This document shows positions 1-7,280 of a stretch of DNA of 64,000 nucleotides, piece by piece; the first letter of the stretch is position 1; each line of letters starts with the position of its first letter. The DNA lies in assembly GCA_038750655.1 (NCBI GenBank), contig JBCDGZ010000001.1:62001-126000 (forward strand), written 5' to 3'. The translations under genes were made by a program, and so were the position numbers. Below the pieces are notes generated by a model. It saw only the letters and a list, made by a program, of their open reading frames with translations, was not told the origin of the DNA and did no database searches. Origin of the DNA: JBCDGZ01 sp038750655 (GTDB taxonomy: Bacteria; Bacteroidota; Bacteroidia; Chitinophagales; Saprospiraceae).

Positions 1-2
1 TG

Positions 3-389
3 ATGGGGCAACAAATGTCGGAGTACGAGGGGCGATTTACCCAGTTGGAAGGACGCATCGATGCTGCAGAGACTCGACTGAACGAAAAAATTGATGCGCT
101 GGAGACTCAGCTGCAGCAACGCATGATCGCCATGGAGGAAGATATGAAAGAACGCTTTGCGGCTCTAGATAAATTGATGAATGAGCAAATCTATGCCTTG
201 GACAGGAAAGCAACGGATAGAGGGGACGACTTGGATAGTATGTTCAATACCAAGCTAGATGACCTACATAAGCATTTCACCTCTGTTACGGAAATCCTGA
301 ATAGCAAAATTGGCGACGTCAGCACTTCTGACAAGGCCAACCTCGGTAAAATGCTGGCCAAGATGAGCAAGCAATTGATGGGTGAGTAA
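3..389 (+). CDS. Coiled-coil protein of a small-GTPase operon (5' end uncertain)
   Basis: About 128 residues are visible. They are almost wholly charged and heptad-like, for example ALETQLQQRM and EDMKERFAALDKLM, so a long parallel coiled coil is likely. There is no signal peptide or membrane segment. The first visible ATG lies two bases from the window edge and the frame is open to the left, so the true start may lie outside the window. The stop overlaps the start of the next gene by 8 bases, and the next three genes follow with gaps of 5 bases or less, so this is an operon. It may be a scaffold or tether for the GTPase encoded two genes downstream; that role is inferred from context only. 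I do not recognise a named family. Confidence 0.7.
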   Translation: MGQQMSEYEGRFTQLEGRIDAAETRLNEKIDALETQLQQRMIAMEEDMKERFAALDKLMNEQIYALDRKATDRGDDLDSMFNTKLDDLHKHFTSVTEILNSKIGDVSTSDKANLGKMLAKMSKQLMGE

Positions 390-1233
390 TTCTCTTATGA
401 AAAGCAGCAGGAAAGGATCGGATGAGGAGCTGCAATTGATTCAGCTCAGAGAAATCCTTTTGAAGAAGGACCGGACCGCTATTCGCGAAATTCAAGAACT
501 CATCGATGACCCCGAACAGCTGTCTCCCAAAGTGCAACCCATCATCGAAGAACAGCTCGAATTGCTCAAGGCCAATTTCCCCGCACAATACGAAAAAGTC
601 GTCAACAACCTGATCGAGCAAAAACTCAAAGACTCTCAGGAGGAAATCCTTAATGTAATCTATCCGGTTTTGGGCAAGATGATCAAGAAGTTCATCACCC
701 ACCAGTTTCAAATGATCAAAGACAGTATTGACCGGCAGGTCAGGAAGACTTTTTCTACCAAGGGCTTTTGGACCCGTGTCAAATCCCGCTTTTTTGGCGT
801 AGACCATAGCGAAATTATTCTCAGCGATGCCGACAAGCCGGTTATCGAAGAGATTTATGCCATACAACGCAACTCCGGCCTGCTGATGGGCATTGCCTCC
901 ATGCAGGAGACCATCGATCAAGATGTTATCGCCGGAATGCTAACAGCGATCAAATCATTTGTCGAAGATGCCTTCAAAAAAGAACAGCAAGACCTGGAAA
1001 TGATCGAGTATGGCAACTATAAGATTTTTATTCAAAACTTCCCCACTTTCTACATTGCTGTCGCTATGAGTGGTTCGATGTCGACCGGAGAAAAGGGCGA
1101 TCTTTCCGATAAGATTATGGACTTTGCGGAAGATGTGCTATCTAGTCGGCAAGAACTGAATGGCGATAACTACGAATACATTTCAACAGAACTAAAAACC
1201 AGATTCATTAATCCCCAGATTGTTTCAACTTAA
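382..1233 (+). CDS. GTPase-operon partner with helical N-terminus and longin/roadblock-like C-terminal region
   Basis: This is a 283-residue soluble protein if it starts at the GTG at 382, or 278 residues from the ATG at 397; the GTG gives an 8-base overlap with the upstream stop. The N-terminal half is helical and charged (LREILLKKDR, EEQLELLKANFP, EEILNVIYPVLGKMIKKFI). Residues from about 150 to 250 contain a pattern (EEIYAIQRNSGLLMGIAS, then DVIAGMLTAIKSFVEDAF, then ISV/VAMSG-type strands) that resembles the roadblock/longin fold, which often partners bacterial small GTPases such as MglA. That fold call is inference from pattern only. From memory, Bacteroidota relatives of this N-terminus are sometimes annotated as OmpA-family envelope proteins, but no OmpA domain is present here. 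It lies 5 bases upstream of the GTPase gene. Confidence 0.75.
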   Translation: MSNSLMKSSRKGSDEELQLIQLREILLKKDRTAIREIQELIDDPEQLSPKVQPIIEEQLELLKANFPAQYEKVVNNLIEQKLKDSQEEILNVIYPVLGKMIKKFITHQFQMIKDSIDRQVRKTFSTKGFWTRVKSRFFGVDHSEIILSDADKPVIEEIYAIQRNSGLLMGIASMQETIDQDVIAGMLTAIKSFVEDAFKKEQQDLEMIEYGNYKIFIQNFPTFYIAVAMSGSMSTGEKGDLSDKIMDFAEDVLSSRQELNGDNYEYISTELKTRFINPQIVST

Positions 1234-1238
1234 GATTT

Positions 1239-1727
1239 ATGACTAGCAAAAAAGTAATACTCACCGGAAGCTTTGGAGTAGGAAAAACCTCTTTATTCAA
1301 TCAGTTTATCTATAATCGCTTTTCTGAAAAATACCTGACCACCATCGGCGTCAAGGTCAACAAAAAAGTCATCGAAGTGGACGGCAGTGAAGTTTCCATC
1401 CTGCTATGGGATATTGCTGGCGAGGTATCACAGGACAAGGTGCCGACTTCCTACTTTCTGGGGGCCAGCGGCATCATCTATGTCATCGACCTTACTCGCC
1501 CTTCGACCTATAAAAATATAAAATCGGATATTGACTACCTCAATCAGATCGTTAAAGGAGGGATCACCAAGATTGTAGCCAATAAAAAAGACCTGGTGAC
1601 CGTAGAGCAAATAGAAGGTATTGCACAGGAAATTGTGTTGCCCTGGGACATCGTTACCAGCGCAAAGACGGGCGAAAATGTAGAGGAATTGTTCCAGGAA
1701 CTGGGCAAAGGGCTACTTGCAGGATAA
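1239..1727 (+). CDS. Ras/Rab-like small GTP-binding protein
   Basis: This 162-residue protein is a single small-GTPase domain. G1 (P-loop) is GSFGVGKTS at residues 10-18, the G2 threonine lies in TTIG at 34-37, G3 is WDIAGE at 57-62, G4 is NKKD at 115-118, and G5 is TSAK at 140-143. The length matches Ras/Rab cores. There is no C-terminal cysteine for prenylation and no signal peptide, so it should be cytosolic. The position equivalent to the catalytic Ras Gln61 is Glu62, which suggests slow intrinsic hydrolysis and a need for a partner. It sits in a four-gene operon with coiled-coil, longin-like and PAS-like partners. Bacterial relatives such as MglA control polarity and motility; any role here in gliding or surface organisation is inference. 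Confidence 0.92.
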   Translation: MTSKKVILTGSFGVGKTSLFNQFIYNRFSEKYLTTIGVKVNKKVIEVDGSEVSILLWDIAGEVSQDKVPTSYFLGASGIIYVIDLTRPSTYKNIKSDIDYLNQIVKGGITKIVANKKDLVTVEQIEGIAQEIVLPWDIVTSAKTGENVEELFQELGKGLLAG

Positions 1728-1729
1728 TA

Positions 1730-2176
1730 ATGACGACGACCACAACAGATCAATTTATTCATCATCCTTCTTTTAATCAGCGTATTCTACTGGAGGAGTC
1801 TGGCTGTATCGTGCACAGCTGTGATTCGATATTTTCGACTGTTGACCTCAAGGAGCAGCCCGTAACGGCCCTCTTTCCCATTGTTGAGAGCCTCTACCTG
1901 AACTTGGAGCAAATCCAGCTAGGGGCGCTGCCACTGCGCTTTCCGGGGGTAGAAAGCATCTCAGAACGGCTACCGGGCATTTACGACTTCAGCTTCGTTC
2001 GCCTCCAATTGAAGGGGCAATCCTATATCCTTTGGAGCATCTACGATTACACCGAATTGTATATTGAATTGAGAAAATATCAGCAGCAGAAAAATGAGTT
2101 GGATATGTACTGTGAGCACCTGGAGCAGCGTTTTAAAGACATTCAAACGCCCGAAGATGTCCTCAATGATCGCTAA
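1730..2176 (+). CDS. PAS-like sensory protein closing the GTPase operon
   Basis: This 148-residue soluble protein starts 2 bases after the GTPase stop. The order of elements resembles a PAS domain: NQRILLEESGCIVHSCDSIF, a LFPIVESLY helix, then the strand pair FSFVRLQLKGQSYILWSIYDYTE. A C-terminal helix (ELRKYQQQKNELDMYCEHLEQRF) looks like the signalling coiled coil that often follows PAS domains. No kinase, cyclase or DNA-binding output domain is attached. It may sense a ligand or dock onto the GTPase complex; both are inference. Nothing in the sequence points to a bound cofactor. Confidence 0.75.
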   Translation: MTTTTTDQFIHHPSFNQRILLEESGCIVHSCDSIFSTVDLKEQPVTALFPIVESLYLNLEQIQLGALPLRFPGVESISERLPGIYDFSFVRLQLKGQSYILWSIYDYTELYIELRKYQQQKNELDMYCEHLEQRFKDIQTPEDVLNDR

Positions 2177-2334
2177 TTCTTCCCTTTTTCCTTCCACCCA
2201 TTGTCGTAAGTACAGCGAATACCCTAAATTATTTTGGAATATCAACAAAATATGATGCTCCATTCTCAACCTCGCTGTTTTTTCTGCGTTAAAATTTGTA
2301 TATTTCATAAAAGTTCATCACCGTCAGTCGAATT

Positions 2335-3132
2335 ATGAAGAAAGAATTCACCCTAGTAATTGTCTCGATCCTTCTCAGTAGTCTTAGCTTTGCCCAGACG
2401 ACCATTCAGCCTAAGCAGATTGATTACAGTAATGAAGGGGTGATTTACAATAAAGAATTGGCCATCGATCTAAGGATTCACACTAACAATGGCTTCGCGC
2501 TGGCCGCCAATTTTGGCCAAATTAAGACCTACTACAAGACTCACTACTACCATTTTGAAATCGGAGCGGTGCGCCATCCGAAGGAACACCGGCAAAGTTT
2601 TGATCCCAGCGGTGGATTCAGCAGGACCTCCCGTTCCTTTATGTTTGGTAAACAAAATAGCCTCTTTGTACTGCGTGCCGGCCTTGGCAGAAAGCGTTAT
2701 TTCTCCGAAAAAGCCAAGCAAAAAGGCCTCGCACTGGGCATCACCTACGAAATTGGCCCCGCTATCGGCATCCTCAAGCCCTACTACCTGGAAATCATCA
2801 ACGAAGGCAATGGTACCGGCGATCCCTTCCTCGTCAGCACCCGCTATACCGAAGAAACGGCCAGTACCTTCCTCGATGTTACTCGCATCTATGGCGCCTC
2901 CGGCTTCACTAAAGGATTCAGTGAGTTGTCTCTCGTCCCCGGTATTCAGTTCAAAGCCAGCGTACATTTCGACTGGGGAGCCTTTGATGAATTTGTCAAA
3001 GCGATGGAGGCCGGTATCATGGGCGACATCTTTATCCGCGAAATGCCGATTATGGCTGATGTAGAGTTTGCCGAAAACCGGCCGTATTTCATTAATCTTT
3101 TCCTAACTTTGCAATTAGGGAAACGCTGGTAA
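2335..3132 (+). CDS. Secreted or outer-membrane beta-rich protein, unknown function
   Basis: The 265-residue protein has a clear signal peptide (MKKEFTLVIVSILLSSLSFAQ) with an Ala-Gln cleavage site. The rest is a series of amphipathic strands rich in aromatic residues (YYHFEIGAVRHP, SLFVLRAGLGRKRYF, GLALGITYEIGPAIGIL) and ends in strand-like LFLTLQLGKRW, as in small outer-membrane beta-barrels. I do not recognise a named family. It stands alone, 158 bases after the GTPase operon and 121 bases before lipA on the same strand. Confidence 0.8.
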   Translation: MKKEFTLVIVSILLSSLSFAQTTIQPKQIDYSNEGVIYNKELAIDLRIHTNNGFALAANFGQIKTYYKTHYYHFEIGAVRHPKEHRQSFDPSGGFSRTSRSFMFGKQNSLFVLRAGLGRKRYFSEKAKQKGLALGITYEIGPAIGILKPYYLEIINEGNGTGDPFLVSTRYTEETASTFLDVTRIYGASGFTKGFSELSLVPGIQFKASVHFDWGAFDEFVKAMEAGIMGDIFIREMPIMADVEFAENRPYFINLFLTLQLGKRW

Positions 3133-3253
3133 GACCCTTCAACCGTTCTCACAACTTTCCCTTATCGTTGTTTGTTAATCTGTGTAGTCGTAACCTCAGT
3201 TGCTGAAATGACTGAACGCTGCTGTTACGGATAGCTAGAAAAAGAATTGTCGT

Positions 3254-4129
3254 ATGATTGAACTACCAGTCCTTAAAGTTGATAAAGAGCCTCGCCGCCG
3301 CAAGCCCGACTGGCTGCGCGTCAAGCTCCCCATCGGCCAGAATTACAGACGGGTGCGTGCCCTGGTCGATGAATACAAGCTCCACACCATCTGTCAGAGT
3401 GGCAATTGCCCGAATATGGGCGAGTGCTGGGGCGCCGGTACGGCTACCTTTATGATTCTTGGAAATACCTGCACCCGTTCCTGCTCCTTTTGTGCGGTCA
3501 AGACGGGCCGCCCACCAGAATACGATGAAGATGAGCCTCGCCGCGTGGCTGAAGCCATCAAGCTGATGGAAGTCAAACACGCCGTCATTACCTCGGTCAA
3601 CCGCGATGAACTCAAAGATCGCGGTGCTGAAATCTGGTACCAAACCATTCGCGCAGTCAAAGAAACCAGCCCGCGGACTACCATAGAAACCCTTATTCCT
3701 GATGTTCGAGCCAACTGGGATGCGCTGATGCGCATGATCAGTGGAGGCCAGGAGGTCGTCTCGCACAATATGGAGACCGTCGAGCGGCTCTACCGCAAAG
3801 TCCGCCCGCAAGCTCGCTACAAGCGCAGCCTCGACCAAATACAGTTGATTAAAGATTTCGGCAAACGTACCAAGACTGGCATCATGGTTGGCCTCGGCGA
3901 AACCCGCGAGGAGGTGTTCAAAGTGATGGATGACCTGGTTGAGCACGGTTGCGATGTACTGACCATCGGCCAATACCTACAGCCTACAGCCATGCACCTG
4001 GCGGTGGCAGAGTATGTTCATCCTGATCAATTTGCGGAGTACAAAGAAGTGGGGCTGTCCAAAGGGCTCCAATTCGTAGAGAGCGGTCCGCTGGTTCGTT
4101 CTTCCTACCACGCCGAGCGGCACCTCTAG
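3254..4129 (+). CDS. lipA: Lipoyl synthase
   Basis: LipA is a radical-SAM enzyme that inserts two sulfur atoms into octanoyl groups bound to the E2 and H proteins of 2-oxoacid dehydrogenases and the glycine cleavage system. Both iron-sulfur sites are visible. The auxiliary cluster cysteines are C47, C52 and C58 (CQSGNCPNMGEC), and the radical-SAM cysteines are C73, C77 and C80 (CTRSCSFC). The C-terminal RSSY motif, whose serine ligates the auxiliary cluster in known LipA structures, is present near the end. The length of 291 residues is normal. Its TAG stop shares the four bases CTAG with the stop of the convergent helicase gene. No lipB is seen nearby. Confidence 0.97.
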   Translation: MIELPVLKVDKEPRRRKPDWLRVKLPIGQNYRRVRALVDEYKLHTICQSGNCPNMGECWGAGTATFMILGNTCTRSCSFCAVKTGRPPEYDEDEPRRVAEAIKLMEVKHAVITSVNRDELKDRGAEIWYQTIRAVKETSPRTTIETLIPDVRANWDALMRMISGGQEVVSHNMETVERLYRKVRPQARYKRSLDQIQLIKDFGKRTKTGIMVGLGETREEVFKVMDDLVEHGCDVLTIGQYLQPTAMHLAVAEYVHPDQFAEYKEVGLSKGLQFVESGPLVRSSYHAERHL

Positions 4130-6093
4130 GCCATATACTCCCAAGCGGAGCCATACTGGCCTTCCCGTTCCACATATTCTAGGAAAGCCTCGTAGAAGGG
4201 GTCATTGCCTATGGTGGCGCTGTCCCCAATGACGACCAGCTGCTTCCGTGCGCGGGTCATCGCTACATTCATACGTCGATAATCCGAGAGAAATCCAATT
4301 TCACCTTTGCCGTTAGAGCGCACTAGACTAATGTACACCAGGTCGCGCTCCTGCCCTTGAAAGCCATCGATGGTTTTGATGTCGAGGTGAGGGATATAGG
4401 TGTGCAGGCTATGGTCTTCGGCCAGCTCCTCTTCGATGTGCATGCACTGTGCGCGGTAGGGGGAGATGATGGCGATGGAGGGCAGGGCGGTGGCGGTCTC
4501 TTCGAAGGCTTGGGCCAGTTTGAGAAAATGCTCGCGGAGGATGAAAAACTCTCCGGCATTGTAGCGGCTGTTGGTCTCGGGATTGACTTTTTCGTCAAAG
4601 CCGGCCCCGGCCGTGTCGATGAAAAGGATCGGGGTGTTGTTAGCGATGGGGAGCCGCCATTCGGCAACCATCTCGGCGGCAATTAGTTGGTCTTTGTAGA
4701 ACCGGGTGCTGGAAAAGCCCATAATTTGGCGATTCATGCGATATTGAACAGCCAGGAAGCTCACCGAAGGAAATTGTTCGACGGCCTTTTCGAGTAGGGT
4801 GATGCCGAGCCCTTGCCTACGGGCTTCGTTGGATTTGATGGTGGGCGGCAGTTGGAAGGGGTCACCGGCCAGGACGACCTTTTCGACTTTGCTAATGGGA
4901 ATCCAGCAGGCGGGCTCTAGGGCTTGCGCCGCCTCGTCGATGATCAGGGTTTGGAAGTTGAAGCGTTCCAGCAGGGAGTGGTTGGCGTTCACCAAGGTGC
5001 AGGCGATGATGCTGGCCCGGCTCAGGATTTCACCGATGAGCATATCTTCGAGGTGGCGGGCCCAGTCTTCTAGCTCTTTGGCTTCCCGCCGGGCGTCTCG
5101 TCGGTTGCGGCGTTCCTTATCGCCAAAGCGCCGCTTGAACTGGTGGGCTTTGCGGCGGGCCTTAGCCGCCTGGATTTTTACCTTTTTGATGTTCTGGCTC
5201 TCTGGATGTTGAGACAGCTGGCTGTCCAGCGTCAAGTGAATCAGCTTTTCATCTACTCGAGAAATATTCCCAATCCGAACCACTTTCAAGCCCTTATCCG
5301 CTAGCCTTTCGGCCAGGAAATCGACTGCTGTATTGCTGGGTGCCGTCACCAGAATCTTGGGCTCTATGTGCGCTAGCCGCTCGATGGCGTGCACCAGCGT
5401 CGTCGTTTTGCCCGTACCCGGAGGGCCGTGGACGATGGCGACATCCTGAGCCGCCAGGATATGCTGCACGGCGTTGAGCTGGGTGTCGTTGAGGTAGGGG
5501 TGTTGTAGCTCCGGGAGGGCGCCAAACTTAGGTTGCATCGCACCGTAGAAAATGGCTTTTAGCTCACTGAGGCGACCTTCATTGCTTTTAATGAGCTTGT
5601 TGAGGGCCTTGTCCATTTCGATGTACGTCCGCTCGTCGAAGAGAAAATCGACCCCTAACTGGCCATTGTGTAGCCAATCGGGGAGGTCTTTGGTGTTGAG
5701 AATCACCTTCATCCGATTTTTCTCAATATAATGCACCACGCCACTCTGACTGCGATTATTGGCTTTGCTGAATTTATCGTCGGCCAGGGAGTAAAGATCG
5801 ACGGGGGCGCCGGCTTTGAAGCGATGGGGCTCATCGCGCTGTGTGGTACGTTCAAACACAACAAAGGCCCGATCGCCGAAGGTGTAGTCCTGTTTTTTGA
5901 TTTGTAGAGGATACCAACAAAGTCCGCGCTCCTGTTTTTCGGCGATCGTCAGGTCTTTGATCTCTCGGCGATAGCGTTCCAAATCTTCCTCTTTCTCCTT
6001 TTTCAGGATGGCTTTTAGCTGGGTCAATTGTTGATTAATGGCATCGTAGGACATAGGGCGCAAAGGTAGAGTGTTTCCACCAGATTTTTCCAT
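4126..6093 (-). CDS. Superfamily 1 DNA/RNA helicase, IGHMBP2/Dna2-like
   Basis: This is a 655-residue UvrD-fold (SF1B, Upf1-like) helicase. Residues 201-210 (LNDTQLNAVQ) form the Q motif, 223-230 (GPPGTGKT) Walker A, 386-390 (DEAAQ) motif II, 410-417 (GDPFQLPP) motif III, and the late motifs FQGQERDLVY and NVAMTRARKQLVVIGD are present. Residues 300-350 are a basic, charged helical insertion, as in the 1B stalk of Upf1-like helicases. The N-terminal ~150 residues look like the beta-barrel region of IGHMBP2 relatives. An internal ATG at residue 14 (MSYDAINQQL) could be the real start, because the first 13 residues look unlike the family. The gene converges on lipA with a 4-base overlap of stops. 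A role in nucleic-acid remodelling is likely; the exact substrate is unknown. Confidence 0.93.
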   Translation of the reverse strand: MEKSGGNTLPLRPMSYDAINQQLTQLKAILKKEKEEDLERYRREIKDLTIAEKQERGLCWYPLQIKKQDYTFGDRAFVVFERTTQRDEPHRFKAGAPVDLYSLADDKFSKANNRSQSGVVHYIEKNRMKVILNTKDLPDWLHNGQLGVDFLFDERTYIEMDKALNKLIKSNEGRLSELKAIFYGAMQPKFGALPELQHPYLNDTQLNAVQHILAAQDVAIVHGPPGTGKTTTLVHAIERLAHIEPKILVTAPSNTAVDFLAERLADKGLKVVRIGNISRVDEKLIHLTLDSQLSQHPESQNIKKVKIQAAKARRKAHQFKRRFGDKERRNRRDARREAKELEDWARHLEDMLIGEILSRASIIACTLVNANHSLLERFNFQTLIIDEAAQALEPACWIPISKVEKVVLAGDPFQLPPTIKSNEARRQGLGITLLEKAVEQFPSVSFLAVQYRMNRQIMGFSSTRFYKDQLIAAEMVAEWRLPIANNTPILFIDTAGAGFDEKVNPETNSRYNAGEFFILREHFLKLAQAFEETATALPSIAIISPYRAQCMHIEEELAEDHSLHTYIPHLDIKTIDGFQGQERDLVYISLVRSNGKGEIGFLSDYRRMNVAMTRARKQLVVIGDSATIGNDPFYEAFLEYVEREGQYGSAWEYMA

Positions 6094-6152
6094 TTCACTT
6101 TACGAATATTGATCTTCCTCTTGCTAAGGTCTCTTCTTCGGGGAAAGAAGTT

Positions 6153-6160
6153 TATCTTTG
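6153..6160 (+). promoter_or_regulatory. Bacteroidota -7 promoter element (TATCTTTG)
   Basis: TATCTTTG matches the Bacteroidota -7 consensus TAnnTTTG exactly. Transcription would begin around 6167, downstream of the ATG at 6162, so translation should start at the ATG at 6198, which opens a good signal peptide. No clear TTTG -33 element is seen at the usual distance. Confidence 0.55.
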
Positions 6161-6197
6161 TATGGCAATATCATTTTATTATTTAAAGCTAAGACCT

Positions 6198-7274
6198 ATG
6201 AAAACCTTGATAAGCATTCTTCTTCTTTCCCTCTTTACCCTCAACTTACTCCATGCGCAAACGATACCCAGCAATGTCATCCCAAAGATTGGAGATGTCA
6301 TCAGGACCACGACGGTGGATGCTACCGGTGTTGATGAAGGACCATCAGGCAATGGAGTCGTCTGGGATTTTTCCGACCTTCAAGTCATAGACACTATACC
6401 CGTCTTTGTAGAGACCTATGTTGATCCTGCTACTACACCACAGGCCGATTTATTTACAACGGCTAATATCGTCTCTAGAGACGTAGAGACTGGGGATACG
6501 AGCTACACCTATTATCGGACGGAGGGCTCCCAATTTTTGTTCTTGGGTTCGGCCTCTTCGGGCTTTGTTATTGATTTCCGCGAAGATCCTCGGCTTGCTT
6601 TACCAGCTAATATTGGCCCGTCTGATCTAGTGACAGATACTTACTTGGGAATTGCTGATTTTATTATCGGAACCACTTTTTTTTCGGGAAATGCAGAATT
6701 CACCGTTGATGCCTTTGGTACGCTTCAGCTGCCTTCTGGTACATACAATGATGTTACCAGGATGGTACAAATTGCCAATCAAGTGGACAGTACCGAAAGC
6801 GGATTCTCTACGTCTATTACTCGGCTTACCCAAACCCTTTACCAATGGTATGTCCCTGGGGTAAGTGGACCAGTCATGAGCTTATCTTATACAGATGGGG
6901 AAGTTGAAGTTCGACCTATTGTTGGGCCATCCATTATTGATACTATTGGCTTATCCAAATCGATTGTCATTAACATCGACCCTATGGGAGGCTCCACTTC
7001 CACTGCCGACTTGGATCAAGGAGCAAGGGCTATTCGCTTGAGCCCCAACCCTTGCGAAACAGGCAGCGAGCTGTTTTATGATGCCTCGCAAGCACAGCAC
7101 TTACAGGTGCGGCTGATGGATGCCAACGGCCGGCAGATTCGCTACTTTGATTGGGAGGTGCAGCCTGGGCAGAACAGCCGTTTTATTGATCTTGTAGATC
7201 AAGCAGCAGGCTTTTATGTACTCAGTATTTTTGATGGTCATAAGGTGTCGAGCCAAAAAATTATCAAGCATTAA
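6198..7274 (+). CDS. Secreted protein with T9SS type A sorting domain
   Basis: The protein is 358 residues long from the ATG at 6198, which opens a signal peptide (MKTLISILLLSLFTLNLLHAQ). An ATG at 6162 would add 12 residues, but it lies upstream of the start point implied by the promoter element at 6153-6160. The middle has a beta-rich pattern without a recognised domain (VDATGVDEGPSGNGVVWDFS is typical of many Saprospiria secreted proteins). The last ~80 residues (LSPNPCETGSELFYD, VRLMDANGRQI, AAGFYVLSIFDG, KIIKH) are a T9SS C-terminal sorting domain, so it should be exported and attached to or released from the cell surface. It is followed after 6 bases by the glycosylase gene. Confidence 0.88.
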   Translation: MKTLISILLLSLFTLNLLHAQTIPSNVIPKIGDVIRTTTVDATGVDEGPSGNGVVWDFSDLQVIDTIPVFVETYVDPATTPQADLFTTANIVSRDVETGDTSYTYYRTEGSQFLFLGSASSGFVIDFREDPRLALPANIGPSDLVTDTYLGIADFIIGTTFFSGNAEFTVDAFGTLQLPSGTYNDVTRMVQIANQVDSTESGFSTSITRLTQTLYQWYVPGVSGPVMSLSYTDGEVEVRPIVGPSIIDTIGLSKSIVINIDPMGGSTSTADLDQGARAIRLSPNPCETGSELFYDASQAQHLQVRLMDANGRQIRYFDWEVQPGQNSRFIDLVDQAAGFYVLSIFDGHKVSSQKIIKH

Positions 7275-7280
7275 TTCCTT

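Noticed and set aside
319..921. Minus-strand ORF of 200 codons across the GTPase operon
   Set aside because: It is antisense to two tightly spaced operon genes and shows no recognisable motif.
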